A stretch of 64,000 nucleotides of DNA from Acidobacteriota bacterium (GTDB lineage: Bacteria > Acidobacteriota > Polarisedimenticolia > J045), in NCBI GenBank assembly GCA_017994815.1, contig JAGOJY010000012.1, forward strand, positions 38,849-102,848, read 5' to 3'. The notes beneath the pieces were generated by a model, which worked only from the letters and a program-made list of their open reading frames with translations, did not search any database and was not told the DNA's origin. Positions 7,327 through 18,100 of the stretch are shown one piece after another (position 1 is the first letter of the stretch; each line of letters begins with the position of its first letter). A program made the position numbers and the translations under genes.

Positions 7327-8595
7327 TCAGCGAATACCGGGACCGATGCTGCGTCCGGCGCCACCGCTGCTGCAAGCCCTTTGGCGTGCCTCGCGATCCC
7401 CGTCCACGCGGCATTCGCGCGCTTCGGCGGCCTCGGGCGAACCAGACTCGACGAAACCGACGAAGTACAGCGCAGCTTCGCGCTCCATCCGCGCGCGCTC
7501 GAGTTGGCCCAGAACCTCCGCCAGCTTCCACAGCCGGTAGTGGCAGCAGAACCGCAGTTCGCGGTCATCCAAGTCGACCGCGATTGCAAACGCCTTCTGG
7601 ATCGACGACTGCGCCGCGGCCGCGCCACCGCGCACCTGCTCGATCTCGCCGATGAGCAGCCAGGCCTCGGCCTCCATGATCCGGTAGCGTTCGCGCTCGG
7701 CCATCGCCAGCACGTCCTTGGCCGAGGACAGCGCCTGCTCATGCTCGCCGGCCCGGTGCCGGAGTCGCGCGATCAGCAGGCGGTACTTGGCCTGGTGTTG
7801 CACGTCCGCGGCACGGACGAAGTGCTCGATGGCCTTGTTCGCGGCCTCCAGCGCACCATCGGTCTCCCCGAGCTGCGCGAGGCAATGCGCGCGCTGGCCG
7901 TGCACCCAGCCCCACGCGCGGTCGTCTCCGTGCAGGTGGACGGCGGCGCGGTCCGCGAACGCCAGGGCCGCTTCCACGCAACCCAACTCGTGCCAGACGG
8001 CCGCGGCGTGGATGAGCACGTTGACCAGGACTTCGGGTCGTGGCCCCTCGCGCAGCAGCTCTTCGGTCAGGCGCAGAGAGAGGGTCAACATGCCCATCTG
8101 GCGGACCATGATCGCGAAGCTGAGCATCGCCTTCTGCCGCACCAGGCGATCGGCCGCGCCGACCGACGCGTAGCGAACCCCCAGCACGCACGAGAGACCC
8201 TTGGCAACGTCGCCCTTCTGGAACGCCGCGATCCCGTCCCGCAGGAGCTGGTCCAGCGCGACGCCTGAGGGCACGTCCGTCCCGGCCGCCTCGAGTTCGA
8301 GCAGTTCGGCGACGTAGTCGAACGAGAGGTTGTAGATCTTGACCAGGGCGCGGAGCCGGAGCAGTCCCGGATCGGCTTTGCCGGCCTCGATCTTCTGCAG
8401 CGTCGGGGCCGGGATGACCTGGCCGTGCCGGGCGGCCTCGCGCGAGACCTGCCGGAGGGAAAAGCCGAGTTGCAGGCGACGTTCACGAAGCGTCTTGGCT
8501 ACAAGGAGAGACGATTTCCTGGGCTCGTCCACGTCGGGAATAAACACTCCAAGCGCCGGAGAATTCAAGCGGTTTTCATCGAAATGCGGTCGCAC
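7327..8595 (-). CDS. HTH (XRE-type) regulator with TPR repeats, copy 2
   Basis: The 422-residue product is a paralogue of the gene at 6006-7205. After an N-terminal extension of about 30 residues it has the HTH (LRERRLQLGFSLRQVSREAARHG, then APTLQKIEAGKADPGLLRLRALVKIYNL). The TPR-like region aligns with copy 1 block by block: LRDGIAAFQKGDVAKGL against YREGLEHLQRGEFQQGL, and CHYRLWKLAEVLGQLERARM against AHYHIWKAYEATGDPARAAV. The tail diverges and is Cys/Gly-rich. The start at 8595 is a GTG. An in-frame GTG at 8532 would remove 21 poorly conserved residues and may be the true start. The target is unknown. Confidence 0.78.
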   Translation of the reverse strand: MRPHFDENRLNSPALGVFIPDVDEPRKSSLLVAKTLRERRLQLGFSLRQVSREAARHGQVIPAPTLQKIEAGKADPGLLRLRALVKIYNLSFDYVAELLELEAAGTDVPSGVALDQLLRDGIAAFQKGDVAKGLSCVLGVRYASVGAADRLVRQKAMLSFAIMVRQMGMLTLSLRLTEELLREGPRPEVLVNVLIHAAAVWHELGCVEAALAFADRAAVHLHGDDRAWGWVHGQRAHCLAQLGETDGALEAANKAIEHFVRAADVQHQAKYRLLIARLRHRAGEHEQALSSAKDVLAMAERERYRIMEAEAWLLIGEIEQVRGGAAAAQSSIQKAFAIAVDLDDRELRFCCHYRLWKLAEVLGQLERARMEREAALYFVGFVESGSPEAAEARECRVDGDREARQRACSSGGAGRSIGPGIR

Positions 8596-8846
8596 GGAAG
8601 CGCGGTGCGCGCCAGGAAGTCCCAGGATCGTGTCTCCAAACGGATACGCCCAAGACGGTTCATATTTGTTCGTATCGCCCGCCTGGTTTCGGACCCCCCG
8701 ATGAACTTATGTCCTACGCGCTGACCCTCTCGCCGTAGCTTTTCGGGGCACGCCGAAGGCGGAGCCCTGCGCGGACTGGGGAGGCCGGCGATTGCCGGCG
8801 GTCCGGGTCGGGAAACGATTGTGCCTGCCGCGCCGTGGAGGCCCCC

Positions 8847-11800
8847 GTGAGCAACGTCGCCCGGATTCTGCTTGCCGTTGTGCTCGTCGCGATCGCCGTG
8901 TTGTCGGCGAGCCCGCAGGCGATGGCCCAGTGCGGCCCACGCTACGTCGCGGCGAGCGGCAGCACCGATACCGGCAACAACTGCCTTTCCGCGGCCACGC
9001 CGTGCGCCACGATCAACCACGCGATCTCCGTGGCCTGCCCCAACGACGCGATCCAGGTCGGCGAAGGCACGTACGTCGAGGACGTGCTGGTGGACCGCGC
9101 GCTGTTCGTCAACAGCTCGGGCGACAACGCGCAGACGATCCTGCGCGGGACCGGCGCGACCGACTCGGTGCGGATCCTGGAGAGCGGCACGACGCTCAAC
9201 GGGTTCGCGGTTTCGGGGCCGACCGGCCACGCCTGCGTCAGGATCGGCGACGCCGCGCACCCCGGCGTCCGCAGCATCCAGATCAGCAACGACAACATCT
9301 CGGGCTGCACCGTCGGCGTGGTCGTGGACTCGGTCGGCACGACCGGCGATTGGGTCCGGATCAACGGCAACATCATCGCCAACCACGTGGCCGACGGGAC
9401 GCCCGACGGCGGCACCGGCGTTTTGATCGTGGGCGGCGCGGGACGGGTCGAGGTCCGGCAGGACAACATCCAGAACAACGAGGGCGCCGGGGTCAAGCTG
9501 CTGGCGGGAGCCAACGACACCCTGTACGTGGCGGCGAACACGATGACCGGCAACGGGCGCGGAGCACTGGCGACCGGCCGCGCCGCGATCGAGGCGCACG
9601 GCGCGGTCGACCTGCGGGTCGAAGGCAACTACGTCACCGGACACACCGGCGTGGCGGGCGACGACGGTCGCGGTCTTCTGATCGACGGCATCGACGGCGG
9701 GCAGGTCGTGTGCAACCAGTTCCGCGACAACGACTCGGGGCTCGAAGTGGCCGGGGTCGTCGACGAGTTGCAGGTTCTGCACAACCGCTTCGCCGCCCAG
9801 ACCGGCAACGCCGTGCTGGTGCAGCCGGGGTCGGCTGCCGGCACGCACGTGAACGAGACGCTGTTCGTCGGCAACGCCACGGCGGTCCGCAACCTGGACC
9901 CGACGCCGCTGGATGCGCGGCACTGCTGGTGGGGCAGCGCCGACGGCCCGAGCGGCGCGGGCGGCTCGGGCGACCCGGTCGTCGGGCCGCTCGACCTGAG
10001 CGAGATGGTCGCGCGGGCGCTGGAACCGGTGCTGGCGCGCGCCCCCGCGGTCGGCGGTTGGTCGCACGGCGCGGGCGCGGCGTGCTACGACACGCTGCAG
10101 CCGGCGATCGATGCCAACCCGACCGGCGGGCTGATCCTGGTTGGCAAGGGCGAGCTCCGCGGCCACGCGACGATCACCCGGCCGATGGCCCTCGAAGGGC
10201 TGCCGGGATTCGTCCTGTACGAGTGGTGCGGCGGGTGCCGGCCGAGCGTCATCGACGGCACCCAGCTCAGCGGCGCGCGCACCCCGGCGCTGACGATCAG
10301 CAACGTCAGCGGCGTGCACCTGAAGAACCTGACGTTCCACGGCGCGGGCATGGGCTCGCCGCAGTGCTTCGGCGGCCACGAGGACAGCGAGATCGGCCTC
10401 GACCTGCAAAACGTGAAGAACTCGCTGTTCGAGTTCCTGGACTTCCGCGAGAACGGGACGACCGACCTGCGGCTGTTCGGCGACTCGGACGACAACGTCA
10501 TCGACGGCATCTACCTCGATGGCATGATCCGCGACGGCGACAACGAAGACCGCTGCGGGCACCGCTCGCGCGAGGGGATCCTGATCGACGGCGGCCCGCG
10601 GACCTGCGAGAGCGGTGCCGGGGCGTTCGCCGAGCGCAACCACGTCTTCAACTCGCAGACGTACCACATCACGCGCTCGATCAAGCTGCGCTACGCGAGA
10701 GAGACCGAGATCGCGACGAGCGTCATCCACGGCGTGCCCAGCGACGAGTGGCCGGAGACCGACGCCGTCAACATCTGGATCGAGGCCTCCGACGACACCT
10801 GGATCCACGACAACCCGGAGATCGCCAACCGCGGCGTGCGCACCGCGATCAAGATCCTCGGCAGCCAGTCCTGCGAGGCCGCCGACAGCGCGCGCACGCT
10901 GATCGAGAACTCGACGATCAACATGATCGAGAACGGCGGGGTCGGGATCCACTTCGCGCACGATGCCGGCAGCAACGGGGCGCCCCGGGACACGGCCGTG
11001 TCGTGTTCCACGATCGAGGGCGCGTGGACCGGCGTGGTGGCCGACTGGGTCGACGGGAACCACGTCAGCCTGACCGACATCGTCGCCGACACGCACGGGG
11101 TGACGAACAACACCGCCGAGCCGCTCACGGTCGGCGACTCGTGGTGGGGCGACCCCTCGGGCCCCTCGGGGGAGGGACCCGGCAGCGGGACCAGCGTCAG
11201 CGCCAACGTGCTCTACCCCGGATTCCTGACCTCTTCGGCGCGCGACGACGCCGACGTGGACGGGTACAGCGAGTGCCAGGGCGACAGCGACGACACGGAT
11301 CCCGCGGTGAGCCCGAACGACATCTGCGACGGGAACGACAACGACCTCGACGGCAGCATCGACGAGGACTTCGTCCCGCAGGACACGAGCTGCGGAACCG
11401 GGCCGTGCTCGCGCACCGGCGCGACGTTCTGCTCGGCCGGGGCGGTCGGCGACTCGTGTGAGCCGGGACAGCCGCTCGGCCCGACCGACGAGACCTGCGA
11501 CAACGTGGACGACGACTGTGACGGTTCGACGGACGAGGAGTTCCCGACCACGCCGCGCAACTGCGGGGTCGGCGTGTGCGAAAGGACCGGCGGGACGGCC
11601 TGCGTCAACGGCCAGGTCGAGGACAGCTGCACCCCGGGCGACCCGCTGTCGCCCGACGACGCGACCTGCGATGGGCAGGACGACAACTGCAACGGCGCCA
11701 GCGACGAGGACTTCGTGCCCGGCCCGACATCCTGCGGCGTCGGCGTGTGCCAGTCCAGCGGCGTCAGCTCCTGTGACGGCGGCGTTTACAACGACACCTG

Positions 11801-12569
11801 CGTCCCCGGGCCGCCGCTGAACGAGGTGGACGACACCTGCGACGGGGTGGACGACGACTGCGACGGGACGGCCGACGACGGCTACGTGGTGACGCCGACG
11901 TCGTGCGGCTTCGGTGCCTGCGCGCGAACGGGCGAGCTCGTTTGCGAGGGCGGGTCGGCCCACGACACGTGCGTGCCCGGCACGCCAGCGGCGCCGACCG
12001 ACGAAATCTGCGACGGGCAGGACGACGACTGCGACGGGTCCACCGACGAGGACTACACGACGACGACGACCGTGTGCGGGATCGGCACCTGCGCCCGGCT
12101 CGGCTGGCTCGTCTGCGAGGACGGCGATGTCGTCGAGGACTGCACGCCCGGCGAGCCGACGACCGAGATCTGCAACGGCGTGGACGACGACTGCGACGGC
12201 TCGGCCGACAACAACATCCCGGTGCCGTTCGGGCCGGTCGACCTGGCGCTGCGGACGCTGACCTCCAAATCGACGGAACTGACCTGGGCCCAGCCGGTGC
12301 CCGGCCCCGGCGCGCTGAGCGACCTGTTGCGCGGCATACTCGGTACGCTCGGCGCGGGCTACGCGACCTCGACGGAGCGCTGCCTGGCCGCGTACTACGA
12401 AGGCACGACGTGGCTGGACAAGGACACGCCGCTGCCCGGGGACGGGTACTGGTTCCTCGTGCGGGCGCGGAACTGCGCGGGCATCAGCAGCTACGACTCC
12501 GGCGACGACGCCGGTCTCGTCGGCTCGCGCGACCCCGGCATCGCCGCATCGCCCAACGCCTGCCCGTAA
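8847..12569 (+). CDS. Secreted right-handed beta-helix protein with MopE-type Cys/Asp repeats
   Basis: The GTG start at 8847 is preceded by GGAGG at a 5-base gap. It gives a 1240-residue protein with a clean signal peptide (ILLAVVLVAIAVLSASPQAMA). Residues about 40-790 carry parallel beta-helix (PbH1/NosD-like) coils, including two WWG..GPSG motifs at about residues 360 and 766. Residues about 820-1125 hold six CD-rich units of about 50 residues, of the form CDGxDDDCDGxxDEDF followed by CGxGxCxRTG. These match MopE-type putative metal-binding repeats and may bind calcium or copper. The final 110 residues resemble a C-terminal module seen in other secreted proteins here (see 36245-43789). It is probably extracellular or surface-bound. 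A perfect hairpin follows the stop. Confidence 0.85.
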   Translation: MSNVARILLAVVLVAIAVLSASPQAMAQCGPRYVAASGSTDTGNNCLSAATPCATINHAISVACPNDAIQVGEGTYVEDVLVDRALFVNSSGDNAQTILRGTGATDSVRILESGTTLNGFAVSGPTGHACVRIGDAAHPGVRSIQISNDNISGCTVGVVVDSVGTTGDWVRINGNIIANHVADGTPDGGTGVLIVGGAGRVEVRQDNIQNNEGAGVKLLAGANDTLYVAANTMTGNGRGALATGRAAIEAHGAVDLRVEGNYVTGHTGVAGDDGRGLLIDGIDGGQVVCNQFRDNDSGLEVAGVVDELQVLHNRFAAQTGNAVLVQPGSAAGTHVNETLFVGNATAVRNLDPTPLDARHCWWGSADGPSGAGGSGDPVVGPLDLSEMVARALEPVLARAPAVGGWSHGAGAACYDTLQPAIDANPTGGLILVGKGELRGHATITRPMALEGLPGFVLYEWCGGCRPSVIDGTQLSGARTPALTISNVSGVHLKNLTFHGAGMGSPQCFGGHEDSEIGLDLQNVKNSLFEFLDFRENGTTDLRLFGDSDDNVIDGIYLDGMIRDGDNEDRCGHRSREGILIDGGPRTCESGAGAFAERNHVFNSQTYHITRSIKLRYARETEIATSVIHGVPSDEWPETDAVNIWIEASDDTWIHDNPEIANRGVRTAIKILGSQSCEAADSARTLIENSTINMIENGGVGIHFAHDAGSNGAPRDTAVSCSTIEGAWTGVVADWVDGNHVSLTDIVADTHGVTNNTAEPLTVGDSWWGDPSGPSGEGPGSGTSVSANVLYPGFLTSSARDDADVDGYSECQGDSDDTDPAVSPNDICDGNDNDLDGSIDEDFVPQDTSCGTGPCSRTGATFCSAGAVGDSCEPGQPLGPTDETCDNVDDDCDGSTDEEFPTTPRNCGVGVCERTGGTACVNGQVEDSCTPGDPLSPDDATCDGQDDNCNGASDEDFVPGPTSCGVGVCQSSGVSSCDGGVYNDTCVPGPPLNEVDDTCDGVDDDCDGTADDGYVVTPTSCGFGACARTGELVCEGGSAHDTCVPGTPAAPTDEICDGQDDDCDGSTDEDYTTTTTVCGIGTCARLGWLVCEDGDVVEDCTPGEPTTEICNGVDDDCDGSADNNIPVPFGPVDLALRTLTSKSTELTWAQPVPGPGALSDLLRGILGTLGAGYATSTERCLAAYYEGTTWLDKDTPLPGDGYWFLVRARNCAGISSYDSGDDAGLVGSRDPGIAASPNACP
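11320..12225 (+). repeat. Tandem MopE-type repeats within the beta-helix gene
   Basis: There are five complete units and one partial unit of about 150 bases each. Each encodes a CD(G/N)xDDDCDGxxDE acidic loop followed by a CGxGxCxxTG segment. The units differ from each other at many silent and coding positions, so the expansion is not recent. Confidence 0.85.
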
Positions 12570-12583
12570 TAGGAACAGCTGGC

Positions 12584-12624
12584 CACACCTGTCCCGGTGA
12601 TCAGGCAAGACCGGGACAGGTGTG
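12584..12624. terminator. Bidirectional hairpin terminator
   Basis: A perfect 15-base inverted repeat (12584-12598 and 12610-12624) with an 11-base loop sits in the 64-base gap between the convergent beta-helix and DUF4142 genes. There is no long T tract on either side. The length and perfect pairing make termination, or protection of the RNA ends, very likely. Confidence 0.75.
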
Positions 12625-12633
12625 TCACCCGTG

Positions 12634-13200
12634 TCACTTCTGGCCGACGTTCTCGCGCGTCTGCTTGATCAGCCTGAGGTGCTCGTGCAGGTCGGGCAAC
12701 ACGCGCTGGGCGAATGCGCGCAGGTCGGGATCGTCGCCCCGCTTCGCCTCGCGCTCGTACAGCTCGATCTGCTCCTCGTGGTGCCGGGTCATCAGCTGCA
12801 GGTACTCGCGGTCGAAGTCGGGGCCGGTGTACGGGAGCAGCTTGTCGACCAACTCCTGGTGGTCCTTGTCCAGCGCCGCCGGGAAGGTCACGACCTTGGC
12901 GTCGGCCAAGACTTTCAGCTCTTCGTTCACGGTCTCGTGTTGATCCATCAAGCGCTGGGCGAGGATCCGCACGTCTTCCGAGGCGGCCTGCTTCTGCGCC
13001 ACCTCGCCCAGGCGGACCTCGACCAGCCCGCCCATCGCCGCGTCGTTGAAGAACTTCAGGTCGGCGCGTCCTTGAACGCGTCCGGTCACGCGGATCTCGG
13101 CGGGACCCGTCGCCCCGGTGCGGTTCACATCATCGGTCTGCGCGGCGCACGGCAGGGCGGTCGTCGCGAACGCCAGCGCCAGGATCATCGGCTTGCTCAT
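12634..13200 (-). CDS. DUF4142 (COG3652-type) exported protein
   Basis: The 188-residue protein starts at the ATG at 13200, preceded by GAGG at a 6-base gap, and has a signal peptide (MILALAFATTALPCAAQ). The mature part is helical and typical of DUF4142: LKFFNDAAMGGLVEVRLGEVA, then ILAQRLMDQHETVNEELKVLA, PYTGPDFDREYLQLMTRHHEEQIELYER and VLPDLHEHLRLIKQTREN. Its His-rich ferritin-like four-helix arrangement (DQH, RHHEEQ, LHEH) could bind metal. The biochemical role of the family is unknown. Proteins of this family often appear in stress-related operons. Here it stands alone, convergent with the beta-helix gene. Confidence 0.88.
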   Translation of the reverse strand: MSKPMILALAFATTALPCAAQTDDVNRTGATGPAEIRVTGRVQGRADLKFFNDAAMGGLVEVRLGEVAQKQAASEDVRILAQRLMDQHETVNEELKVLADAKVVTFPAALDKDHQELVDKLLPYTGPDFDREYLQLMTRHHEEQIELYEREAKRGDDPDLRAFAQRVLPDLHEHLRLIKQTRENVGQK

Positions 13201-13437
13201 GGGAAACCTCGAAGGCAGGCCCGTCGGATTCGGGCAGACTTGCTCTCGACGGGCTCGCGGGGGACCGGCCGGCCGCCCCACACGGACTGATGATGCCGAG
13301 TTCCCGCGGCAGACGCCATGAGCCCGCCATGCGCACGCGACGGCCGGGACGCGCGCGGCTGGAGGTGTCGCTCGGCCTCGGGTCCTCGACAGCGAGCGGC
13401 GCCCCGGCTGAAATCGGCTGACGCATAATCGCCGGCG

Positions 13438-15132
13438 ATGAGCCCGGCGCGCGCATGGCGGCCGTGGGCGCTGCTGGTGGGCGTTCCCGCGATCGCCTTC
13501 CTCCTCGGCCTGTTCCCGCTGTGGGACTACGACATCTGGGGCCACCTCGCCGCCGCGCGGCTGATCCTCGAAACCGGCTCCGTCCCGCGGACGGATCCGT
13601 TCCTGTGGGGCGCCGACGGCCGCCCGTGGACCGACACCTACTGGCTGTTCCAGCTCGGCGTCTACGGGCTCTTTCAACTGGGCGGCGCGTCGCTGCTGGT
13701 GCTGGCCAAGGCCGCGCTGGCGGCGCTGGCGGTGGCGGTGGCGATGGCGGCGCGCCGCGCCGGCACCTCCGTCGCGCTGGCGGCGCTGGCCTGGTTGTTC
13801 CCGCTGGTCTCGCTGGGTGGCCGCACCTACGAACGGCCGGAGATGGTCTCGGTCGTGATGCTCGCGGCGTTTCTCGCCGTCGTGGCCCACGCCGGGCAGC
13901 GCCCGCGCCTGCTCTGGTTGCTGCCGGCGCTGCAGGTGCTGTGGGTCAACTGCCACCCGTACTTCGTCTTCGGCCCGCTGATCGCGGTGCTGTTCGCGCT
14001 GGATGAACTCGCCGGGCGCGCGGTGCCGGCGCTGGCGCGCGAGTCCCGCGGCGCGGCCACATCGGCTCGCGGGAGGGTCGACGTGCGCGCCGGCGGCGCC
14101 GTCCCGGGCGGGACGGCTGCGCCGGCTCCTGCGGGGTGGGCCTGGATGGTCGTGGCGGCAACGGTGCTGGCCTGCCTCGTCAACCCCTACGGGTTGCGCG
14201 GCGCGCTGTTCCCGTTGGACGTGTTCGTGGCGCAGGGTGCGGACCACCTCTTCTACCGGCAGTACATCGCCGAGCTGCGGGGGGTGTGGTTCTTCGTCAC
14301 CCGGATCCCGACGAACCCCTACGTCATCGCCTTTCTCGCCACGTTTGCCGCGGGTGTGCTCGCGGGCCTGGCCGCGTTCGCGCGCGGGCGTCTGACGTTC
14401 TTCCGTCTCGCCCTGCTGGTCCTGTTCGGCGTTTTGGGCTGGTCCGCGACGCGCAACGCCGGCGTCTTCGCCTTGGTGTACGCGACGCTGACGACCTGGA
14501 ACCTGCACGATGTGTGGACCGCGCGGCCGGACGCAGGCGCGACCGCGTCCCGGCAGGTTCGCCGCCGTTCCCGGGGTGCGCCCGCCGAGCCCGCGCGCAG
14601 GCTCGAGATCGCGGCGCTCGCCGCGCACGCCGCGCTGGCGGTCGTGGTCGCGAGCGGCGCGCTCTACGCGTGGGGCGGCGAAGGGCGCACGATCGGCCTC
14701 GGCGAGCGCGCCGCGTGGTACGCGCACGCCGCCCAGCGCTTCCTGACGCGCGAGGGGATGCCGCGGCGCGCGTTCGTCAACGGGATCAACGAGGCCAACC
14801 TGACCCTGTTCGAGGGACGGGGCCGCACGCGCGTCTACATCGACCCGCGCCTGGAGGTCGTGCCGCGCCCGTTGTTCGAGGAGTACCTGGACGTGCTGCG
14901 GGCGATGGGTGCGGGCGACACGCCGCGCTGGGAGCGGTTCCTCGAGCGGCCGGGCGACGCGGTGCGCTGGCCCTCGATCCTGCTCGAGCGCGCGCGCTCC
15001 GGCGCCGCGCCCGAGGGGGTCGCGCGCGCTCCCGGCTGGCGCCCGGTCTACGCCGACGATCTCGCCGTGGTCTTCGTGCGCGAGGAGTTCGCGCGCACTG
15101 CTGCGCTGCCGCGGGTCGACTGGCGCGAATAA
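13438..15132 (+). CDS. Polytopic membrane protein, GT-C glycosyltransferase-like
   Basis: This 564-residue protein has about ten to twelve predicted membrane helices. The first luminal loop after helix 1 holds LWDYDIWGHLAAARLILETG and VPRTDPFLW. These acidic/His motifs near the membrane resemble the catalytic loop of GT-C (polyprenyl-phosphate sugar) glycosyltransferases. The C-terminal 170 residues are soluble and contain NGINEANLTLFEGRGRTRVYIDPR. I cannot name a substrate. The next gene (secreted peptidase) starts 56 bases downstream and may be cotranscribed. Confidence 0.7.
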   Translation: MSPARAWRPWALLVGVPAIAFLLGLFPLWDYDIWGHLAAARLILETGSVPRTDPFLWGADGRPWTDTYWLFQLGVYGLFQLGGASLLVLAKAALAALAVAVAMAARRAGTSVALAALAWLFPLVSLGGRTYERPEMVSVVMLAAFLAVVAHAGQRPRLLWLLPALQVLWVNCHPYFVFGPLIAVLFALDELAGRAVPALARESRGAATSARGRVDVRAGGAVPGGTAAPAPAGWAWMVVAATVLACLVNPYGLRGALFPLDVFVAQGADHLFYRQYIAELRGVWFFVTRIPTNPYVIAFLATFAAGVLAGLAAFARGRLTFFRLALLVLFGVLGWSATRNAGVFALVYATLTTWNLHDVWTARPDAGATASRQVRRRSRGAPAEPARRLEIAALAAHAALAVVVASGALYAWGGEGRTIGLGERAAWYAHAAQRFLTREGMPRRAFVNGINEANLTLFEGRGRTRVYIDPRLEVVPRPLFEEYLDVLRAMGAGDTPRWERFLERPGDAVRWPSILLERARSGAAPEGVARAPGWRPVYADDLAVVFVREEFARTAALPRVDWRE

Positions 15133-15188
15133 CCCGCACCCCGGGGCAGAAAGACCGCATACTCCGTGCGGGGGAAGGTGGAGGTCGG

Positions 15189-18100
15189 GTGCTCCGTCGC
15201 ATCGCCACTTGGTCCGTCCTTTTGCTCGTCTGCGGCACGGCGTTCGGTGCGGCACGTCCCGCGCTGGTCCGGGTGGAGCGCCGCGCGCCCGACGACCTGG
15301 CGCGGCTCCGGGCGGCCGACCTGCCCGTCGTCATGGAGATGGATCGCTGCCTGTTCCTGCGGGCGGAATCCGGCGACCTCGGGTGGCTGGACGAGCACGG
15401 CTACGAGGCGCGGGTCCTCGACAGCGACGCCTCCCGCTCGGACTTCGTGGTCGTCGGGCTGCGGCCCGATTCCGACCGCGCCGCGGTGGAAGCGCTCGGC
15501 GCGGTGCTCCTGGCCGAGGACAACTGGGTGCTGCTGCGCGTGCCGCGGAGCACCTCGCTGGAGTTGCTGCACCCGGCCCGCGTGTTCGCGACACGGCTGC
15601 CGGTCAGCCCCGTCGCCCCGCCGAAAGCCGCGCCGCCCGCGGCCCCCCCGCCCCCGGCGGTCGGGCCGGACCTGCTGCCCGACCCCTTGGTCCAGCAGAT
15701 GGTCAACTCGGTCAGCCCGACCCAGATCGATCAGTTCTGGACCGATCTCACGACGAACGCGCCGACCGGGACGCGCTACTCCACCTCGCAGGGCTGCCGG
15801 GACGCCGCGGCCTACTGCTTCGCCAAGTACGGCGCGTACAAGCTGCCGGCGGCGTACCAGAACTGGAGCACGTCCCACGCGCCGAACGTGATCGGGACCC
15901 ACGATGGGGCGATCTACCCCGAGAACGTGTACATCGTCATCGGCCACCTCGACGACCTGCCGTCGTACGGCACCGCGCCGGGCGCCGACGACAACGCCAG
16001 CGGCTCGGTCAACGTGCTCGAGTCGGCGCGCGTGATGAGCTGCTACGCGTTTCGCAACACGCTCAAGTTCATCAACTGCACCGGCGAGGAGTCGGGGCTG
16101 CTCGGCAGCGAGGCGTACGCCGACGACGCCGCGTTGCGCGGCGAGAACATCCTCGGCGTGATCAACATGGACATGCCCGGCTGGGCCGGGAACGGTTCAC
16201 CCGACCCCGAGAACCTCGACCTCAACTACAACGACGCCTCGACCGACCTCGGCCTGCGCTTCGCGCAGGCGGCGACGACCTACGGCACGGGGCTGGCGGT
16301 GGACGCGTTCCTCTGCCCGAGCCTCAGCGCCTCCGACCACTACCCGTTCTGGACCCACGGTTGGAAGGCGGTCTGCGGGATCACCGACAACGAGGGGTAC
16401 TGCGGCCACTCGGGCAACTACCCCTATTACCACACCGCGAACGACACGATCGCCAACTGCGGCAACCGCTCGTTCTTCTATTCGACGGTCAAGACGTCGG
16501 TCGCCACGCTGGCCGAGCTGGGTCAGCCGTTCAAGATCGCGCTCGGGCGCCCGGTCTACGCCTGCGGCGGGACGGCGGTGGACGTCGTCGTGGGCGACCG
16601 CGACCTGAACAAGAGCCCCGCCGCGATCGAGACCGTCACCGTCACGATCGAGAGCGGCAGCGAGACCTCCGCGGAACAGGTCGTGCTCACCGAACGGTCC
16701 GCCGACTCGATGATCTTCGAGGGCAGCATCCTGACCACGAGCGCGCCGCCCGTCCACGGCGATGGTCGATTGAGCGTCACGCCAGGCGATACGATCACGG
16801 CCCGCTACACCGATGCGCTCGACTGCAACGGCGCGACCGGCGTGCCGTACGCCGCGACGGCCGGCGTGGACTGCGTCACGCCGTCGATTTCGAACGTCCA
16901 GGCGCTGGAGGTCACCGGCAACAGCGCCCGCATCACGTGGACCACCGACGAGGCCTCGACCAGCGTCGTGCACTACGGGACGGTCCCGCCGGGGGGATCG
17001 ACCGCGTCCTCGCCGGAACTGGTGACGGCCCACTCCCTGCGGCTGGCGGGACTGGCGGAGTGCTCGGTCTACTCCTACTTCGTCGAGTCGGTGGACGCAG
17101 CCGGCAACGCGGCGGTGGACGACAACGGCGGGGCGTACTACACGTTCGAGACCGGCAAGAATGTCAACCCGAGCTACCCGAGCACCGGCGGCCCGGTGAC
17201 GATCCCGGACAACAACCCCACCGGGGCGAGGAGCGCGATCACCGTCTCCGACAACAAGACGGTCCTCGACGTCAACGTCGAGGTCAACATCACCCACACT
17301 TACGACGGCGACCTCGAGCTGTACCTTCTGGCGCCGAACGGTACGCGGATCATGCTCTCGAACAACCGCGGCAGCAGCGGCGACAACTTCCGCGGCACCG
17401 TGTTCGACGACGAGGCCGCGACGCCGATCTCCAGCGGCTCGGCGCCGTTCTCCGGCCCGTACCGGCCGGATGCCCCGCTCTCGGCCGCGGACGGGGTCAA
17501 CGCCGCCGGGACCTGGACGCTCGAGGTCATCGACGGCGGGCCTTCCGATGTCGGCACGATCGACGGCTGGACACTGACGCTGCTCTTCCCGGCCGCGCAG
17601 TGCGGACCGCACGCGATGGTGACGGGACACGCTTGCGTGAGCGACACCTGCAGCGCCGGCGGCGCGGGCGACGACGACGGCCGCTGGGACGCGGGCGAAG
17701 ACGTCCGCTTCAGCGTGGACGTCCAGAACGACGGAGCCGGGACCCTGACCGGCGTTTCCGCCAGCATCACCTCGGTCACGCCGGGCGTGGTCATGCTCGA
17801 CGGCGCGGCGGATTACGCCGACCTGCCGCAGTCGGCATCCGCAACCTCGCTCGCGCCGCACTTCGCCGCGCGCTTGCCGGGCAGCCTCGCCTGCGGCGAT
17901 ACGGTCGAGTTCCAGGTCGTCGTCGCGAGCGACCAGGGGAGCTGGCCCGGCGCCTTCACGCACGTCGTGGGCCAACCGCTCGTCGGGCCGGCCACCCCGC
18001 TGAACGAGACGTTCGCGGCCGGCATCCCCGCCGGTTGGACGATCGTGGACGGCGGAGCGGGTGGCGGCGCCTCCGCCACGTGGACCACGGCAAACCCCTG

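Noticed and set aside
11320..12225. Regular repeats that could be taken for a CRISPR array
   Set aside because: The units are about 150 bases, diverged, in frame, and encode conserved Cys/Asp motifs. No short identical repeats with unique spacers and no cas genes are present.
8565..12608. A 1347-codon open frame on the minus strand
   Set aside because: It is antisense to the beta-helix/MopE gene and shows only low-complexity Arg/Val/Ala sequence without start signals or motifs.
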